Assembly: GCA_013399875.1 (NCBI GenBank)
Contig: VXAZ01006792.1
Coordinates: 124,389 to 188,388 of the forward strand
Direction: 5' to 3'
Length of the DNA: 64,000 nt
Source: Gymnorhina tibicen
Lineage: Eukaryota > Chordata > Aves > Passeriformes > Artamidae
Under the pieces are notes generated by a model that saw only the letters and a program-made list of their open reading frames with translations, was not told the DNA's origin and did no database searches. Of this stretch, positions 13,650 to 26,443 are shown piece by piece. The translations under genes were made by a program, and so were the position numbers. Numbering within the stretch: the stretch's first letter is position 1; the number at the start of each line of letters is the position of its first letter.

Positions 13650-15194
13650 GAGGAACCTGAATGTACGTAAGTCCAAGGGAGCTCATGAGCTGCATCCCAG
13701 AGCCCTGAGGGAATTCACTGATGTAGTTTCCAAGCCATTCTCCATGATAGTTAAAAAGTCATGGCAGTCAGGTGAAGTCCCAGGAGACTGGATAAAAGGG
13801 AAACATGCCCATCTTCAAAAAGGATAGAAAAGAGGACCCTGGGTACTACTGACCTGCCAGCCTCCCCTCTGTGCCTGGAAAGATCATGGAACGGATCCTC
13901 CTGGAAGCTGTGCTAAGGCACAGGGAAGACAGGGAGGTGATTTGGGACAGCTCTCAAGGCTTCATCAAGAGCAAATCCTGCCTGACCAACCCAGTGGCCT
14001 TCCATGATGGGGTGACTACATTAGTAGAAAAAAGGAAGGGCTACAGATGTCATTGATCTGGATTTCTGTAAAGTTTTGACACAGTCCCCCAAAACACCTT
14101 TCTTTCTAAATTGGAAAGAGATGGATTCAACCATTAGATGGATAAGAAATTTGGATGGTCGTATCCCAGAGGAAGTGGTCAATGGCTCAGAGTCCTGATG
14201 GACATCAGTGACAAATGGTGTCCCTCAGGGGTCCGTACTGGTACCAGTGTTATTTAACATCTTCATTAATGATTTAGACGAAGGTATTGAGCGCAGCCTC
14301 AGCAAATTTGCTGATGACACCAAGCTGAGTGGTGCTGTTGACGCACCTGAAAGCCGAGATGCCATCCAGAGGGACCTGGACAACATCAAGAAGCGGGCCC
14401 ATGGGAACCTCATGAGGTTTACCAAGACCAAGTGCTGGTGCTGCACCTGGGTTGGGGCAACCCCCAGTTCCAATACAAGCTGGGGATGAACAGATGGAAA
14501 CCAGCCCTGGGGAGAAGGACTAGTGGGTGTTGGGGGAGGAGAGGCTGGACATGACCCAGCCATGTGCACTCACAGCCCAGGAAGCCAGTTATCCTGGGCT
14601 GCATCCAAAGCAGCATGGGCAGCAGGGCCAGGGAGGGGATTCTGCCCCTCTGCTCTGCTCTGGTGAGACCCCACCTGCAGTGCTGCATCCAGCTCTGGGG
14701 TCCCCAGCACAGGGGGGACATGGACCTGTTGGAGAGAGTCCAGAGGAGGGTCACAAAAATGATCAGAGGAATTGAACACCTCTCCTGTGAGGAAAGGCTG
14801 AGAGGAGAGAAGGCTTTGGGGTGACCCAACTGCAGCCTTCCAGTACCTGGAGGGAGCCTACAAATAAGATGGAGAGAGACTCCCTGAGAAACTACAAGAG
14901 CATGTAGTGATAGGACAAGAAGGAATGGATTCAAGTTGTAAGTGGGTAGGTTCAGCTCAGATATTAGGAAAAACTTGTTCACTGTGAGGGTGGTGAGGCA
15001 CTGGAGCAGGTTTCCCAGAGAAGCTGTAGATGCCCCATCCCTGTGAGTGCTCAAGGTCAGGCTGAGCAGTGAGCCACCTTGTCTATTGGGAGGAGTCCCT
15101 GTCCATGGCAGAGGGATTGGAACTAGGTGACCTTTAAGGTCCCTTCTAACCCAAGCCTTTCTATTATTCTAAGATTCTGTGATTCCATGATTCA
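13650..15194 (+). mobile_element. CR1 LINE, 5'-truncated, with 3' end
   Basis: The copy begins inside the reverse transcriptase region (LRNLNV, then the SWQSGEVPGDW block near 13760) and runs through the fingers/palm ([12 protein letters not shown] near 13871), the GVPQGSV block (14214-14240), the catalytic FADD box (14307-14318), and the SALVRPHLQCCIQLWGPQ block near 14660-14710. It then enters the 3' UTR (GTTTCCCAGAGAAGCTGTAGATGCCCC near 15009) and ends in ATTCTGTG/ATTCCATG repeats at about 15170-15194. All of these match avian CR1. 5' truncation is the normal outcome of target-primed reverse transcription. Its 5' boundary is approximate. Confidence 0.93.
13655..14820 (+). pseudogene. Decayed CR1 reverse transcriptase ORF
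   Basis: Reverse transcriptase fragments appear in shifting frames: residues from 13871 to 14056 stop at the start of the DVIDLDFC block, the GVPQGSV-to-FADD stretch is open at 14208-14489, and the C-terminal SALVRPHL block is in another frame (14564-14824). Several frameshifts and stops separate them. The FADD catalytic aspartates remain, but no protein could be made from the whole. The long minus-strand open frame at 14419-15054 is the antisense of this element. Confidence 0.88.
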
Positions 15195-15250
15195 TTGATC
15201 AAGTCCTTGATTTGGCTACCAAATAGACAGGGCATGGTGGGATGGATGGA

Positions 15251-15813
15251 TGTCAGTTTCCCACCAAGCTTCTCCACCACTCCTGTCCTCAGCAGAATAT
15301 GGGTGAGAAAATAAGATGAAAGAAAAAAAAATGTGGGTCAAGATAAAGGCAGTTTAATAAAGCAAAAACAAAGGTTGTGCACAGAAGCAAAGGAAAAGCA
15401 AAGTTTTATTCTTTACTTCCCATCAGCAGACGATGTCCAGTTACTTTCCACGAAGTGGGGCTTCCAGATGCATAGTGGTGGTACTAAAAGACAAATGTAA
15501 TAATAACAAATGCCTGCTCCCCCTCCTCCCTCTTTCTCTTAGGTTGTACTGCTAAAGAGATGCCATATGGTATGGAATATCCTTTTGGTCAGTTTGGGTC
15601 ACCTGCCCTGGCTGCAATCTCCCAACATCTTGCCCATCCTCACTGGTGAGGGGGGAAATGTTGGAGAGCCTGCACTGATGCTGTGCCAGCACTGTTCAGC
15701 AGTAGCCAAAACACTGGTGTGTTATCAACACCTTTCTAGCCACCAGTGCAAAGCACAGCACTACAAGGGCTGCTGTGGGGAAAATTACCTTCATCTCAGC
15801 CAGAGCCAACACA
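15251..15813 (-). mobile_element. Solo LTR of an ERV-L-type endogenous retrovirus
   Basis: Read on the minus strand it starts TGTGTTGGCTCTGGCTGAGA and ends CTGACA, so it has TG...CA ends. Inside are blocks familiar from avian ERV-L LTRs: GTGTTGATAACACACCAGTGTTTT, CCAAAAGGATATTCCATACCATATG, a CTGATGGGAAGTA block, and TATTAAACTGCCTTTATCTTGACCC near the 3' part. No internal gag/pol/env sequence adjoins it, so it is a solo LTR left by recombination. The 6 bases on either side do not match, so the target duplication has decayed or my boundary is slightly off. It sits 56 bp beyond the CR1 end. Confidence 0.8.
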
Positions 15814-15999
15814 GTGGCTGGATCAGTCCAGCCATAGATAACTTCTTTCATTCATTTTTGTATTACTACAGAATGCCTCACAGGGAGGCCTAAATAACTC
15901 CATTTTATCAGTTCTTAAAATAGAGTCAAATGTCATGCAGAAGTTAATGAACTTGGAAAAGAACAGTAATCAACCTGCAAAAAAATCTCTTTTTTTTTT

Positions 16000-17400
16000 A
16001 TCCCTTTTTATTTGATCCTAATCACTCTGTGCTATAGGCGGTCAGTAGACACAGGATTGGAAGATAAATAAATGCACCCTGGCAGTTGTCTCAGATGCCA
16101 CTGCAAGTGCTTTCTGACACATAATTAGAAAACAAATGGAAGATTAGCTTAATAATATTCATTAGCATCTAGCGAAACGGAGAGTGTTTCATGTTCAAAG
16201 CATGTCGGGCTTTTAGATGAATTTAAGAAAATTCTGTATTTCCACCCTTCAGTTATGAGAAGACTGGGGGATGGGGGAAGAAGGGGAGGGAGAAGAGGTG
16301 GGGGGGGAGAGGAGGAAAAGGAGGGAGGGAGGGAGGGAGAGAGAGAAAGAGAGAGCTTGCATAGGGTTAACCCCTTTCTCTCTTGTCCATACTATGAATG
16401 GATGGGGTTTTTTCCACAAATCTTTCTCCTAATCTTCAGGGAAGGAATGGTTAACAGAAAAGCAAGGCCTCCTTTCAGGCATTGTTGTTTTTCCGTGCTC
16501 CCCTTCTTTTTTTTTTCTCAAATTATCCTAAGTAAGGATTTTAATGATATTCAGAAATCACGGCTGTCTTGCTGAATCGCTGTAGGACTGACCTCCCTTG
16601 ACAGTTCTTAAATTATTCAGCTATCAAGGGCCTGCTAAACATTAAATTAAGCATCCTCTCTCCCCTGTCCTAAACCATTAAGTTATGCAAATGCACAGAT
16701 AATGGGGCATATGACAGCTGGAGGCATTAATCAGGCAGCTCTGTCTCTGGGCTGTTGTTATGTAGAAACCGCATCTGCCAACAGACAGAAGAGACACAAT
16801 TAGATCTCACTTAATGGAATAAGAAGAAACTACCGAGCTCTCTACACTCCTGTTAGGTTGTAGACCTGGGAGGGAATAAGGCACTTGGGAAATCTCACTC
16901 GCTCTCTGTTTCTCTTGCTCTCCTTTTTTTTTTTATATCTGCTCTTCCAATTGAAATGAAAAATTACCTGTAATTGTTATCATTTGCAAACAAAGCCTGT
17001 CAGAAGACCCACCCGCTGTTTACAATGGATGTTTTTCTTGTTCCTTGCTAAGGTTCTTTGGGGAGTTTTCCTTCATTTGTTTTTTTAACTAATGCTCTGT
17101 CTTTTGGTGGAGGAGGGTGGAGGGGGAAGGAAGCAAATAAATGGGTCTCCCTTTACACCATTCGAATTACTGCTTTGAAAATGAACTGGCACGCTCAATC
17201 ACAGCGAAGAAGCATATTGCTGAGGCATGACTCAGTTTGCCGTTTGTACATATGTGGTGATTTCTTTCTCATTACTTGCTAATTATTGGAGACCGGTCTT
17301 TGCATGCAGATTTTTCTGGCACTTTTAGCATATTTCTCCCCTCAAAATTGCTTCTCCACTCTAATGAGGTGGGTGGAGGTGGTGCCCAGAAATTTTGGGG
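16000..17400. promoter_or_regulatory. Candidate distal enhancer region (motif-dense, repeat-free)
   Basis: Beside the purine tract, this non-coding stretch contains a perfect octamer ATGCAAAT (16685-16692), adjoining forkhead GCAAACA (16986-16992) and SOX/TCF ACAAAG (16990-16995) words, TGTTTAC (17017-17023) overlapping ACAATGG (17022-17028), AP-1 TGACTCA (17228-17234), and several TAAT cores. No transposon or coding frame of note interrupts it. Conservation cannot be measured here, so the call is a hypothesis. Confidence 0.35.
16266..16355 (+). repeat. G-quadruplex motif and purine tract
   Basis: Four G runs (16266-16270, 16273-16277, 16283-16286, 16288-16290) with loops of 2, 5 and 1 nt meet the usual quadruplex pattern. 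From 16273 to 16355 there is only one pyrimidine (T at 16299), including (GGGA)n and (GA)n. Such homopurine tracts can also adopt triplex (H-DNA) structure. Confidence 0.9.
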
Positions 17401-20400
17401 TGTCCTAGGAATTTCTTAAAGAGGCTTGGAAAAGAGTCTAAATAATTTAATGCAGCTTACTTTAAGAGAGGCTTTAAAAATCCTTGTTCAAAATTTGGGC
17501 TGTGATGGAACACGGATCAAAAAATACTGAGTAAGTGCTAAGCATGTACACATGAGGCACTGTGTTAGAAAGGAACCTATTTCCTATACAGATTGATCTT
17601 ATGTCCTCTCCTGGAATTTCTGAAAGCCTTCATTATTAATAAAGTATCTGATAGAATTTTCTTATCACGAAGGTTCTCTTTCACCCATGGTAAGCTCTCC
17701 CCTTCTCTCTGAAAGAATACCTACTAGAACAACTTCATTAAATCCCTTAGACAAAATCTTTAATGTAAGTATTTTCCAATGGAGAGGCTGGGCTTTTAAT
17801 TCAGATGATGTGTTGACTTGTTTTTAAAAAGAAAAGAATATCAATCTTTACTGATATCAACTTTGATTTTTGGAAAGCAGTGACTTTTTTTCAGGGCCTT
17901 ATGTTAAGATGAAAATGTTCTTGAAATAGTGTAACAGATTAGTGAGCATACACCAGTTTGTATACTGCTACTCAAATAAGCCAAATATGTGCTGCATGCA
18001 ATCAGTAATACAGATCTTTTTCTGCCCAGCTGCCATGATCAGAACTTCTGCCAAAGGTTTTATAATCCAAACTGCTACCTAAACACATTGGTTGAACATT
18101 TAATATTGATCTCTACCCCCACATACAAAATAATCACCATCTCTTTCACTACTGAAAGCCTGAGACCTTATGAGCTCAGCTGTCACCTACAGGTGAGCAA
18201 AGCTAGAACCCCATCTCTAAGTGGGAGGAGAACAAACCTCAGAATCCCAAAATACCAGGTTTTCCTTAGCAATCTGCTTCAGGGAAAAAAAGGAAGCACT
18301 AGGATAAACATTCTAGATGGTCACAGCTGCCAGATTTCCACATTTAAAAGAAGTGAGAATGATAGAAACTGCAAGCTGCTTCTCTTACTTCTGTGACTGT
18401 GTCTCTGACAAGCAGCTGGAGATCTAAGACCTTAAAACAGTAGATTTTAAAGCCGTACTAAATTAGTGATGTAGGTTTCTAATTACTTCAGTGCTTTTCT
18501 CCGTTCTTTTTATCTCAGGAGTACTGGGAATTTGGCCCAATGGGTATACTTCATCTCTATCCCCACTTTTTATGCAGAGGACAACTTTTCCTACTGGTCC
18601 AACAATCTTCAAGGTAGGAAAAATAGAAGTCAGGTAGAACATAACCATAATGCCACCACATCTTATTCCTTTCATTTTAATTTTTGACAAACATGGTATT
18701 TCAGACGTGACTTCAGCTGCACAGATTCGTGGATGTGTTTGCTCCCAGTGATCAGACAGACACAGCTATCACTTCTCTTGTTTACAAAGTGCTCCTGGAG
18801 AACTGGATTATGAAGCTCTTCATAAGCTTCGCAGCACCAAAAACGACATGCAAGGTAAATACTGGTTTCTTCATTATTGAAATGTTGGATGGCTTCTGAT
18901 TTGGGCTTACAAATCTTCATTGGGGTATTTTAATTTGAAATCAAGTGATATACAATTAACATCTTAGCTTTTCTATAAGTCTAGAAGTATCATGTCAAAT
19001 CAGCAATATGTGTATAAATTATTGTACACAAATTCTATGTGTATAAATTGCATAAATTTCTGAAACCTTCACTGCAGAGGATGGGACAGATGCACATAAT
19101 CAAACCCACTGTTTGTCCCATACTGTATGCTTTGTGACATTTAACTACTTTCTAGTGCCAATTCTGAAATTCTGCTGACTTTGAAGCAGCAACCCATTAA
19201 CAGTAAATACAGTTACTTGTGAAATTCCTCCATGCCAATGCATGCTAAGTTTTATAGCTCTTCATCAGTTTTCAGTTGTATTTTTCAGAAGAAGCTAAAT
19301 AGAGGAATCTGGCCAATATGAGTGCTTGTTCTGCATTAGAACAAGATAGACATGGCATTGTAATTAAATGTCTCTATAAAAATACCTAAATAAGGCACAT
19401 GTACAGAGCATCTACAACTGTTCCGAAATTTGTCTAAGGTCTTGGCCTATGGTACTACTTACACTCTGACATGATATTTGAACCACAAACTTATAATAAG
19501 ATATTCTCCTTTTCTTGCCACTGGTTATATTTGGACAAACATAGGTGGGAATAATTTCCTGGGTGATCCTGTGTAGCAGATGAACTGCACAAAGACATAT
19601 ATATATTGAATCATATTAGCAGAGGATTGAGCAGATCAAGGGATAAGGTGCTTCATGATGCAGATAATTTTTCTTGCATGATGGCATCATACAGAAACTG
19701 CAGATCACAACATACATCTGTGTTTTAAGTAAGTAAGTGCACATTCTTATTGTTACTATTTTTATTGGTAATTCTCAATTTAATAAAATTTAATATGAAA
19801 TATTAAATAGGTTGCAGTAGCCATTCATGTACTTTCACGTAAACACCTTGGTGTTCATTCGTCTCTGGCAGAGTTGCAACCATGCAGTGCTCTCAGGCTG
19901 CTTTACAAAGGAGAGTGACAGCGCTATCTTCACAGTCTCTCTTAGGGGAGAGTGTGCGTTCAGCAAGACTTCCTTAAGTGAGACTAGACAGTGAAGAGAG
20001 CAGCACTGAAACTGTTGATTTGTGGAACAGCTATCTCACTCTTGTTCAAGAAAGCTTGCCCTCAAATACTATTTTAAATTGATTTCTATTGATAAGCACC
20101 ATTATAATAAAGTATTCTGCCAACATATGTGAACATTTGGCATTTTTACTATTTGGAATCCAAAAAAAGCTGTACTGTCATCTTCATGTGTTTTACACTG
20201 CATATGTAGGCACATTTATTTTGAGATGAACTGAAAGCTTAAAATGCTTAAAATGTGCAAGTGCAGACAGTCCTATGATGAATTTCTAAATCTGAAAACA
20301 GAATTTGCAGCATGCTCTTCATCTTGAATCTGCAAGTGCTTTTTCATATATGCTGAGTGGTAATGTATATCAAGCTAGGACTGAATATGTAGATAATTTT

Positions 20401-23400
20401 TGAATGTAACTTGAGTATAAAGAACAATTCCTATTATGCATACATAGATACAGATATGCTCTTCGTGTTTCCTATTACAGTGTAATGACTGGACTGCTGT
20501 TTATATTTGCCCCTCCTTCAGACACAATTTTTTGGTACTTTATTACCTGGGACAGAGACCAGGCTGGGATGGTTCTCTGAGATTTAGTGCTTTCTTTCAG
20601 AAATTCAAACTTTCTCTCACAGCTTTGCCACCAATTTCATGACAGCAGGACTGCACCTAGTGTAGTAATTTAACACAAAATTACATTGGTTTAGACTATT
20701 AAGGCAATAAACAACAACTTTCACTACTGTACAGTAAGAAACAGTCACAAATATGTAGCAGTTAAGGTTTATGTTCTAATTTAGGTCATCCGTATCAGCA
20801 GAATTACTATACTGGTCATCCATGCTAACCTTATTTCTGGTATTAGCTGTTCTTTACTCACTGGCTCCAAAGCATAGGCTGTTAACTTCCTGCTCTGATG
20901 CTTTCCTTGATTGCTTTGACTGATTACCTTTTTCTCTGTTCAGCACAAGTTTTCTCCTCAAAATATAAGAACTGTCTCTGTGTCTTTACTCATTTCATAT
21001 GCTTTGAGGTCTGGAACACGATAGTTGTCAAGCTGCACTCATTTTCTATTGAAGGACATTTTATACGTGTCAACATTTCATACAGATTCCTATCTCTATT
21101 AGCAATCACTGGTAAGTTTGAGTTTTATTGTTCTGAAAGGAAATACATGGTTTTGCACCGTTTTGCTCACATCATCTGTCTGTGGACACCATTAGGCCTT
21201 ATTTACTGTTGCTCAGATATTGTATTTTCTTTTCAGGTCTGCTTTTAGCTTGGTCTTACAAAAAGCCTGTTGTTGAAATCCTGGTCTCTGATCACTTTTG
21301 TCTGCACTTTGATAAAAGATTTTCTCACTGTCACTTACCAGTTTACCCGAATTTCCCTAGCCACAGCTCCCCTTTGTCCTCACCTTTACACATTCTGTCA
21401 AGGGTTGTATTTCCAAAGCTGTAGGGACTGGCCACCTTTCTCCATTCACTCTCCTTTGGGAGTCAGCCTCCACCTGAGTACTCATGACCCACCTGCTTCC
21501 AAAGGCATTGGAAAATCAAGCAGATCTGCAGTTTATTGTCCAGCGAAAGATGATATTGGGCAGTTGCAAATCTGCACAGGACGAACAAAATTATCACTTG
21601 TGCTCAGTCTGTACACACAGACGAACATTGCCTGCAGGTTTGCCTCAAGATTTCCTCAGTGTGAGTGCTTCCTGAACACTCACCAGTGGAATTCCCATCA
21701 TATCAACAGTTGCATCCTTCTCAAACCTGTGTCATGCTGCTTCTGATCATTCTGCTTTTCACTATCATCACTTAAAAGAAATTAATGCAAATCCACCGGT
21801 CTTCCACAAACTGATGATCCTTCATCAGTCATTCAGATCCATCCCAATAGATCAAGCAAGACCAGCTTCTAATTAGGGAAGAAATTTTGCCCTGTAATTA
21901 ACAAAAGTTTGCCATACCTAATTTCCCCATGACAAGTGAGTTTTTTCCATCTTCTACAGAGTAACAAGGCACTGTCACTTTTGCACTGTTCCTCACGCGG
22001 CGCTACAGTGAGAATTCTTACCCTGCACATCCTGGGCTGCAAGGGACTTTCAAAACAGTCTGTCAGTCTACTAAAAGTGTAATTTTCTAGGATGTGATCT
22101 GTGTCTTTTTGCAGTTGGCATGTGAATTTACATAGAATCATTTTCAGGGTTTCCAGGTTTTCTATTAAACTTTTACAAATTTGTTAAACCATCCATTGGT
22201 CATTCATTTTCTATTTTCACCTGTCTGATTGATTTTTATAATGCCCCAGGCAGCAGCAGATTTCCAGTAAAAGCAAACTGGGTCACATCATTGATTTCAC
22301 TCGCTTCCACCAGACCACTTAGTGATTTATTTCCTCAGATTGTTTTATTTCTGATGGTATTAGACACTGAGATTTTTTTTCCCCATTTTTTTTAGCCTGC
22401 GTTTCATAATCACAGCAATCTATTATCTATATATTCTGTATATACAGGGAGATATAAGATGTTCGCATAATAAGATTTATGAGATAAAATATACCTTCCT
22501 TGTATTTTATACAAAATCTGACAGATAAATACTTATATTATGTATCTTATATATAATACCTTTTTATATCTTGACACCCACATTCATTATAGATATCAGC
22601 ACTTTTTGTGTGGAGAGAAGTTGAACTCTGAGCCCTCAGGCCTCCCTAAGTCCTGGGGCATACTGAAAATGATAATAACCCATGGTTTGTTTTGCCATAT
22701 TACTTAATTAATCCAGCTGCTCTTGAATTGCATTTTTCTTTCACTGGATATTAAACCAACTTGTCAATTGTAATTGCAGAGCTCCTTCTTCCTTTTTTAT
22801 CTCATTTAAACCAGTCCTACTGAGTCTATCTTTTCTTGCATGATATTGCTTTATTTCAGTCATTTTTAGTCTAAAGGAAATACATGGTATAAAGAGCTGA
22901 AATTAAAAAAAAAGGCCAGCAAGTTTATGAAATTATATTTGTAATTCATACATAAAAATAACTAATATTTCAAAATATTTTAATTATAAAGCTGTGTCTG
23001 TAGAAATGTAATAAAACTTGTGCAGATGATTCTAATACATCAGTAGTCAATAACTTCAAGTTTTCAGTAAGTTTCCACTCTGATGTGTTAAAGATGTGTC
23101 AGTTTGTTAAAATGGGCTCACAGTGCAACTCTGCCCCTTGTACAGGAAAACAAGTACTTCCAAGTAATATCAGGTAACATTCAGTACTTGCAAAGTTGCT
23201 TCTTTCTCTGTGCACAAGCACACGAAGTTCCTTTTGAAAATTAGGTGCACAGCTTTCATGTCTTCATTTAATTTTTGTCTTCCCTCTTCTATTGACACTG
23301 AGCAGGAAAACATATGCAGATACAAAGAAAACATGAGTAAAGCATTAACAAATTGAGGTAAATTACTGACATTATCCCTCTCACCACCTGAACCACAGGA

Positions 23401-25419
23401 AGGGCTATCTGACATGAATATTCCTGGCCTTCAGAGAGCCATGACCTTTCTGTCATCATTTGTGTTGTTTTGCCCACCAAATATTCTGGAACAAAGACCT
23501 GTGAGCAGCTCCCTTACACACACAGAAGTTCAACGTTTATCATAACTGTGAGTGCAATCAGGCTCAAATGAACAAGTAGATGTGTAGTCACGTAGTTTTG
23601 TCAGCTAGAGACTGTAAATGAGCCTTTTCCTTTTTAGTCCTTTTTATAGAACAGTCCCCATTTTCATTCCTTCTTGAAAGATGTGGTCCTCACAAGTCTT
23701 TTCTCTTCAAGTATCTATATGTCTGAAGTTTAACACCAGTAAATTTTTGTTCATTTCCCAGGAAGCTGAAATGTAAAAGCTACTAAATCAATGCTAAGAC
23801 ATGACCTGCTCTTCTTTTTTATCTCTCTATGCATTTGTTTTAATTATTTTCTCAAGCATATTTAGTGTGCAGTCTCTGTGTGGAGTATTGTATATTCCTA
23901 AATAATGCAATATTGCTGACAGGGTTTACATGATGGAATCATTGATATTGATGTGACAGACTTGATGTCTCTCTGCTTATTATTATGAAGTATCTTTGCT
24001 ATGATGCAGAAAGTAGTATTCTTAATCCCCTCTTCACTCTACATTAGTTGTGCTGCCCTAAAACAAAATCTTAATTCATTCTGAATAGTGACAGTGATCT
24101 TGACAATCAGTAACACTCATCCTCAGTGTGATATCCATTCACAGACTATTCCTTTCATTCCCCTTTCTGTGAGGCAAAAGCCCAGACCAGGTAGATACCT
24201 CCAGCACTCACTTGAATCATCCGTCGCCCCAATGAACTACAGGCGGGCAGGAACCTCACAGGCAGGCAGGTACCCCAGCAGCGCAGTGAGCATGCCTCCA
24301 CAAGGCACCAAAGATACTGTTACAGATGAGAAAAGGAGACTTAAGCACCAGTAAAGGGAGAAACTGAAGCATTAATATTACCCAGAGTGAGTTTTTTTAA
24401 CACTTCTCAAGTGTTGTCTCAGCTACAGCTTAGAACCATCATCGCATCTAGTGAGAGAAATTTCTGCTGTCTCTGGGTTGGTTCTTTGGGAGTCTGCTCC
24501 TTTTGGGAGCAGATTCAATCCTGACCCCTGTGAAACAGCCATCCTGCCCAGGAAACAGTGTAAGACAGCAGTGGATGCTGTGATAGGAGCGGAGTGACAG
24601 GTGCTGGACTGATAGCCCAGAGTAAAAGGGTCTGCCTGTCTTTTGAACCATCTAGTCCCACCATCTTCTCCAGCAGCACTAGTCTTCATTTACTACTTTC
24701 ACTTCTGCTATCCCAGCCTTTGAATACTATTAATTTCCTTGAATTTGGAAATAGCATGAAATCCTTAAGACACTTATGTAGCTGGAATCCCCAGTACTGC
24801 CTTGACAACTGCTTAGTGAACAAGCAGAAGGAGTTTGAGGCCATCCTTGACATATTCCAAAGATGATGAACTACGCCATTGTATTTGGGCTCCATTGTAG
24901 AGATGGAGTTCATTTTCGCCATAGCATACCTCCCAGTGCTGTGCTTTTCATTGGTGGTTAGAAAGGTCTTGGTGGCCAGTGGAATGTCCATCTTGGAGCT
25001 GGCTGGCATTGACTCTGTCAAAGATGGGGGAAGTTTCTGGTAGCTTCTCATAGAAGCCACCCCTGTAGCCTCTCCACTACCAAAACCTCACCATGAAAAC
25101 CAAATACAGACATACACACAGCTCCTGCACAAGAAGTTATGATAAATCTGACTAGTAGCCTCATGTCTGAAGACTGTCTCAGACTGAGAGCACAAATAAA
25201 ATATTGATGCCAGGTTTTAAGCTATGATTCAAAGTTACTGTCAGTGAATAAGCTGCTGTACTCCATTCCCAGCCTACCTAACCTATTAAAAAAAAATTAC
25301 CGATGCATGTACTTAACTGAGTTTTAGAACATATTAAAATGAGTTTTGAGGCAGAATTCTCTTTTTCCATCTGAAAGAAGGATTATCTTCCATTCTGCAG
25401 AACTCTAAGGCAGGAAGGC
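17401..25419. other. Intergenic, no gene recognised
   Basis: AT-rich unique DNA. The longest open frames (21270-21746 plus, 17989-18396 plus) have no domain, no periodic conservation signal visible and no partner exons. I find no transposon remnants. Confidence 0.7.
22420..22570. repeat. AT-rich low-complexity stretch
   Basis: Many TATAT/ATATA words (for example near 22430-22445 and 22545-22560) and little GC. It has no coding frame and no recognised element. Confidence 0.7.
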
Positions 25420-25960
25420 NNNNNNNNNNNNNNNNNNNNNNNNNNNNNNNNNNNNNNNNNNNNNNNNNNNNNNNNNNNNNNNNNNNNNNNNNNNNNNNNN
25501 NNNNNNNNNNNNNNNNNNNNNNNNNNNNNNNNNNNNNNNNNNNNNNNNNNNNNNNNNNNNNNNNNNNNNNNNNNNNNNNNNNNNNNNNNNNNNNNNNNNN
25601 NNNNNNNNNNNNNNNNNNNNNNNNNNNNNNNNNNNNNNNNNNNNNNNNNNNNNNNNNNNNNNNNNNNNNNNNNNNNNNNNNNNNNNNNNNNNNNNNNNNN
25701 NNNNNNNNNNNNNNNNNNNNNNNNNNNNNNNNNNNNNNNNNNNNNNNNNNNNNNNNNNNNNNNNNNNNNNNNNNNNNNNNNNNNNNNNNNNNNNNNNNNN
25801 NNNNNNNNNNNNNNNNNNNNNNNNNNNNNNNNNNNNNNNNNNNNNNNNNNNNNNNNNNNNNNNNNNNNNNNNNNNNNNNNNNNNNNNNNNNNNNNNNNNN
25901 NNNNNNNNNNNNNNNNNNNNNNNNNNNNNNNNNNNNNNNNNNNNNNNNNNNNNNNNNNNN
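25420..25960. other. Assembly gap (541 N)
   Basis: Unknown bases. The right edge starts in (GGAA)n and the left edge ends GGCAGGAAGGC, so the missing sequence is probably an expanded GGAA microsatellite. The true length is not known. Confidence 0.99.
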
Positions 25961-25986
25961 GGAAGGAAGGAAGGAAGGAAGGAAGG
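25961..25986. repeat. (GGAA)n microsatellite at the gap edge
   Basis: Six pure GGAA units plus a partial unit immediately after the gap, ending in GGGTCC. Confidence 0.97.
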
Positions 25987-26227
25987 GTCCACAGTTACCT
26001 TTTCATAAAATTGCCCAGTGGTGCAATGGTTTTCTTGTAGTTCTGCCTGCTTGTTTATGGCTAAGTTCTTCTAGCTGCTCAGAACCTAACTGCCTAAAAC
26101 TCCAGCAGACTGTGCTGTGCTAATCACTATTGCCAGCAAAGATCTATGGCAGAGCTGGAAAAGCAGTCTCTTCATTTTATAAAAAGGACTGTAGAGAGAA
26201 CAGCACTGCCTCTGCCACACCGCCCAA

Positions 26228-26309
26228 GTAGCTCATCCCAGACTGCCTGAGATCTCATTTTGCTACATGTAGCTCATCCCAGACTGCCTGAGATCTCATT
26301 TTGCTACAT
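26228..26309. repeat. 41-bp perfect tandem duplication
   Basis: Two identical 41-bp copies (26228-26268 and 26269-26309) starting GTAGCTCATCCCAGACTGCC and ending TTTTGCTACAT. The absence of any difference points to a recent event or an assembly duplicate, 240 bp from the gap. Confidence 0.97.
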
Positions 26310-26443
26310 GTGTTAAAGGTATGGGCTCTGGTTATGTACTGTTCCAGCAACAACAGTTATTAAATAGCTCAACAGATCCACCATAAATTTACAATCAATA
26401 TTGTTCTTATTTAAGGAACAATTCCCAATGCTGCTTCTCTTAC

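Noticed and set aside
14419..15054. 211-codon open frame on the minus strand, the longest in the window
   Set aside because: It is antisense to the CR1 reverse transcriptase and 3' UTR. The sense strand carries all family motifs.
21270..21746. 158-codon plus-strand frame
   Set aside because: No recognisable domain, random-looking composition, no splice-linked neighbours. Overlapping frames of similar quality exist on the same strand.
24310..24360. Possible second MIR-like piece (TTACAGATGAGAAAAGG)
   Set aside because: Only about 20 bases agree, too few to separate from chance.
25405..25992. Open frame across the assembly gap
   Set aside because: It is made almost wholly of unknown bases with a GGAA-repeat edge.
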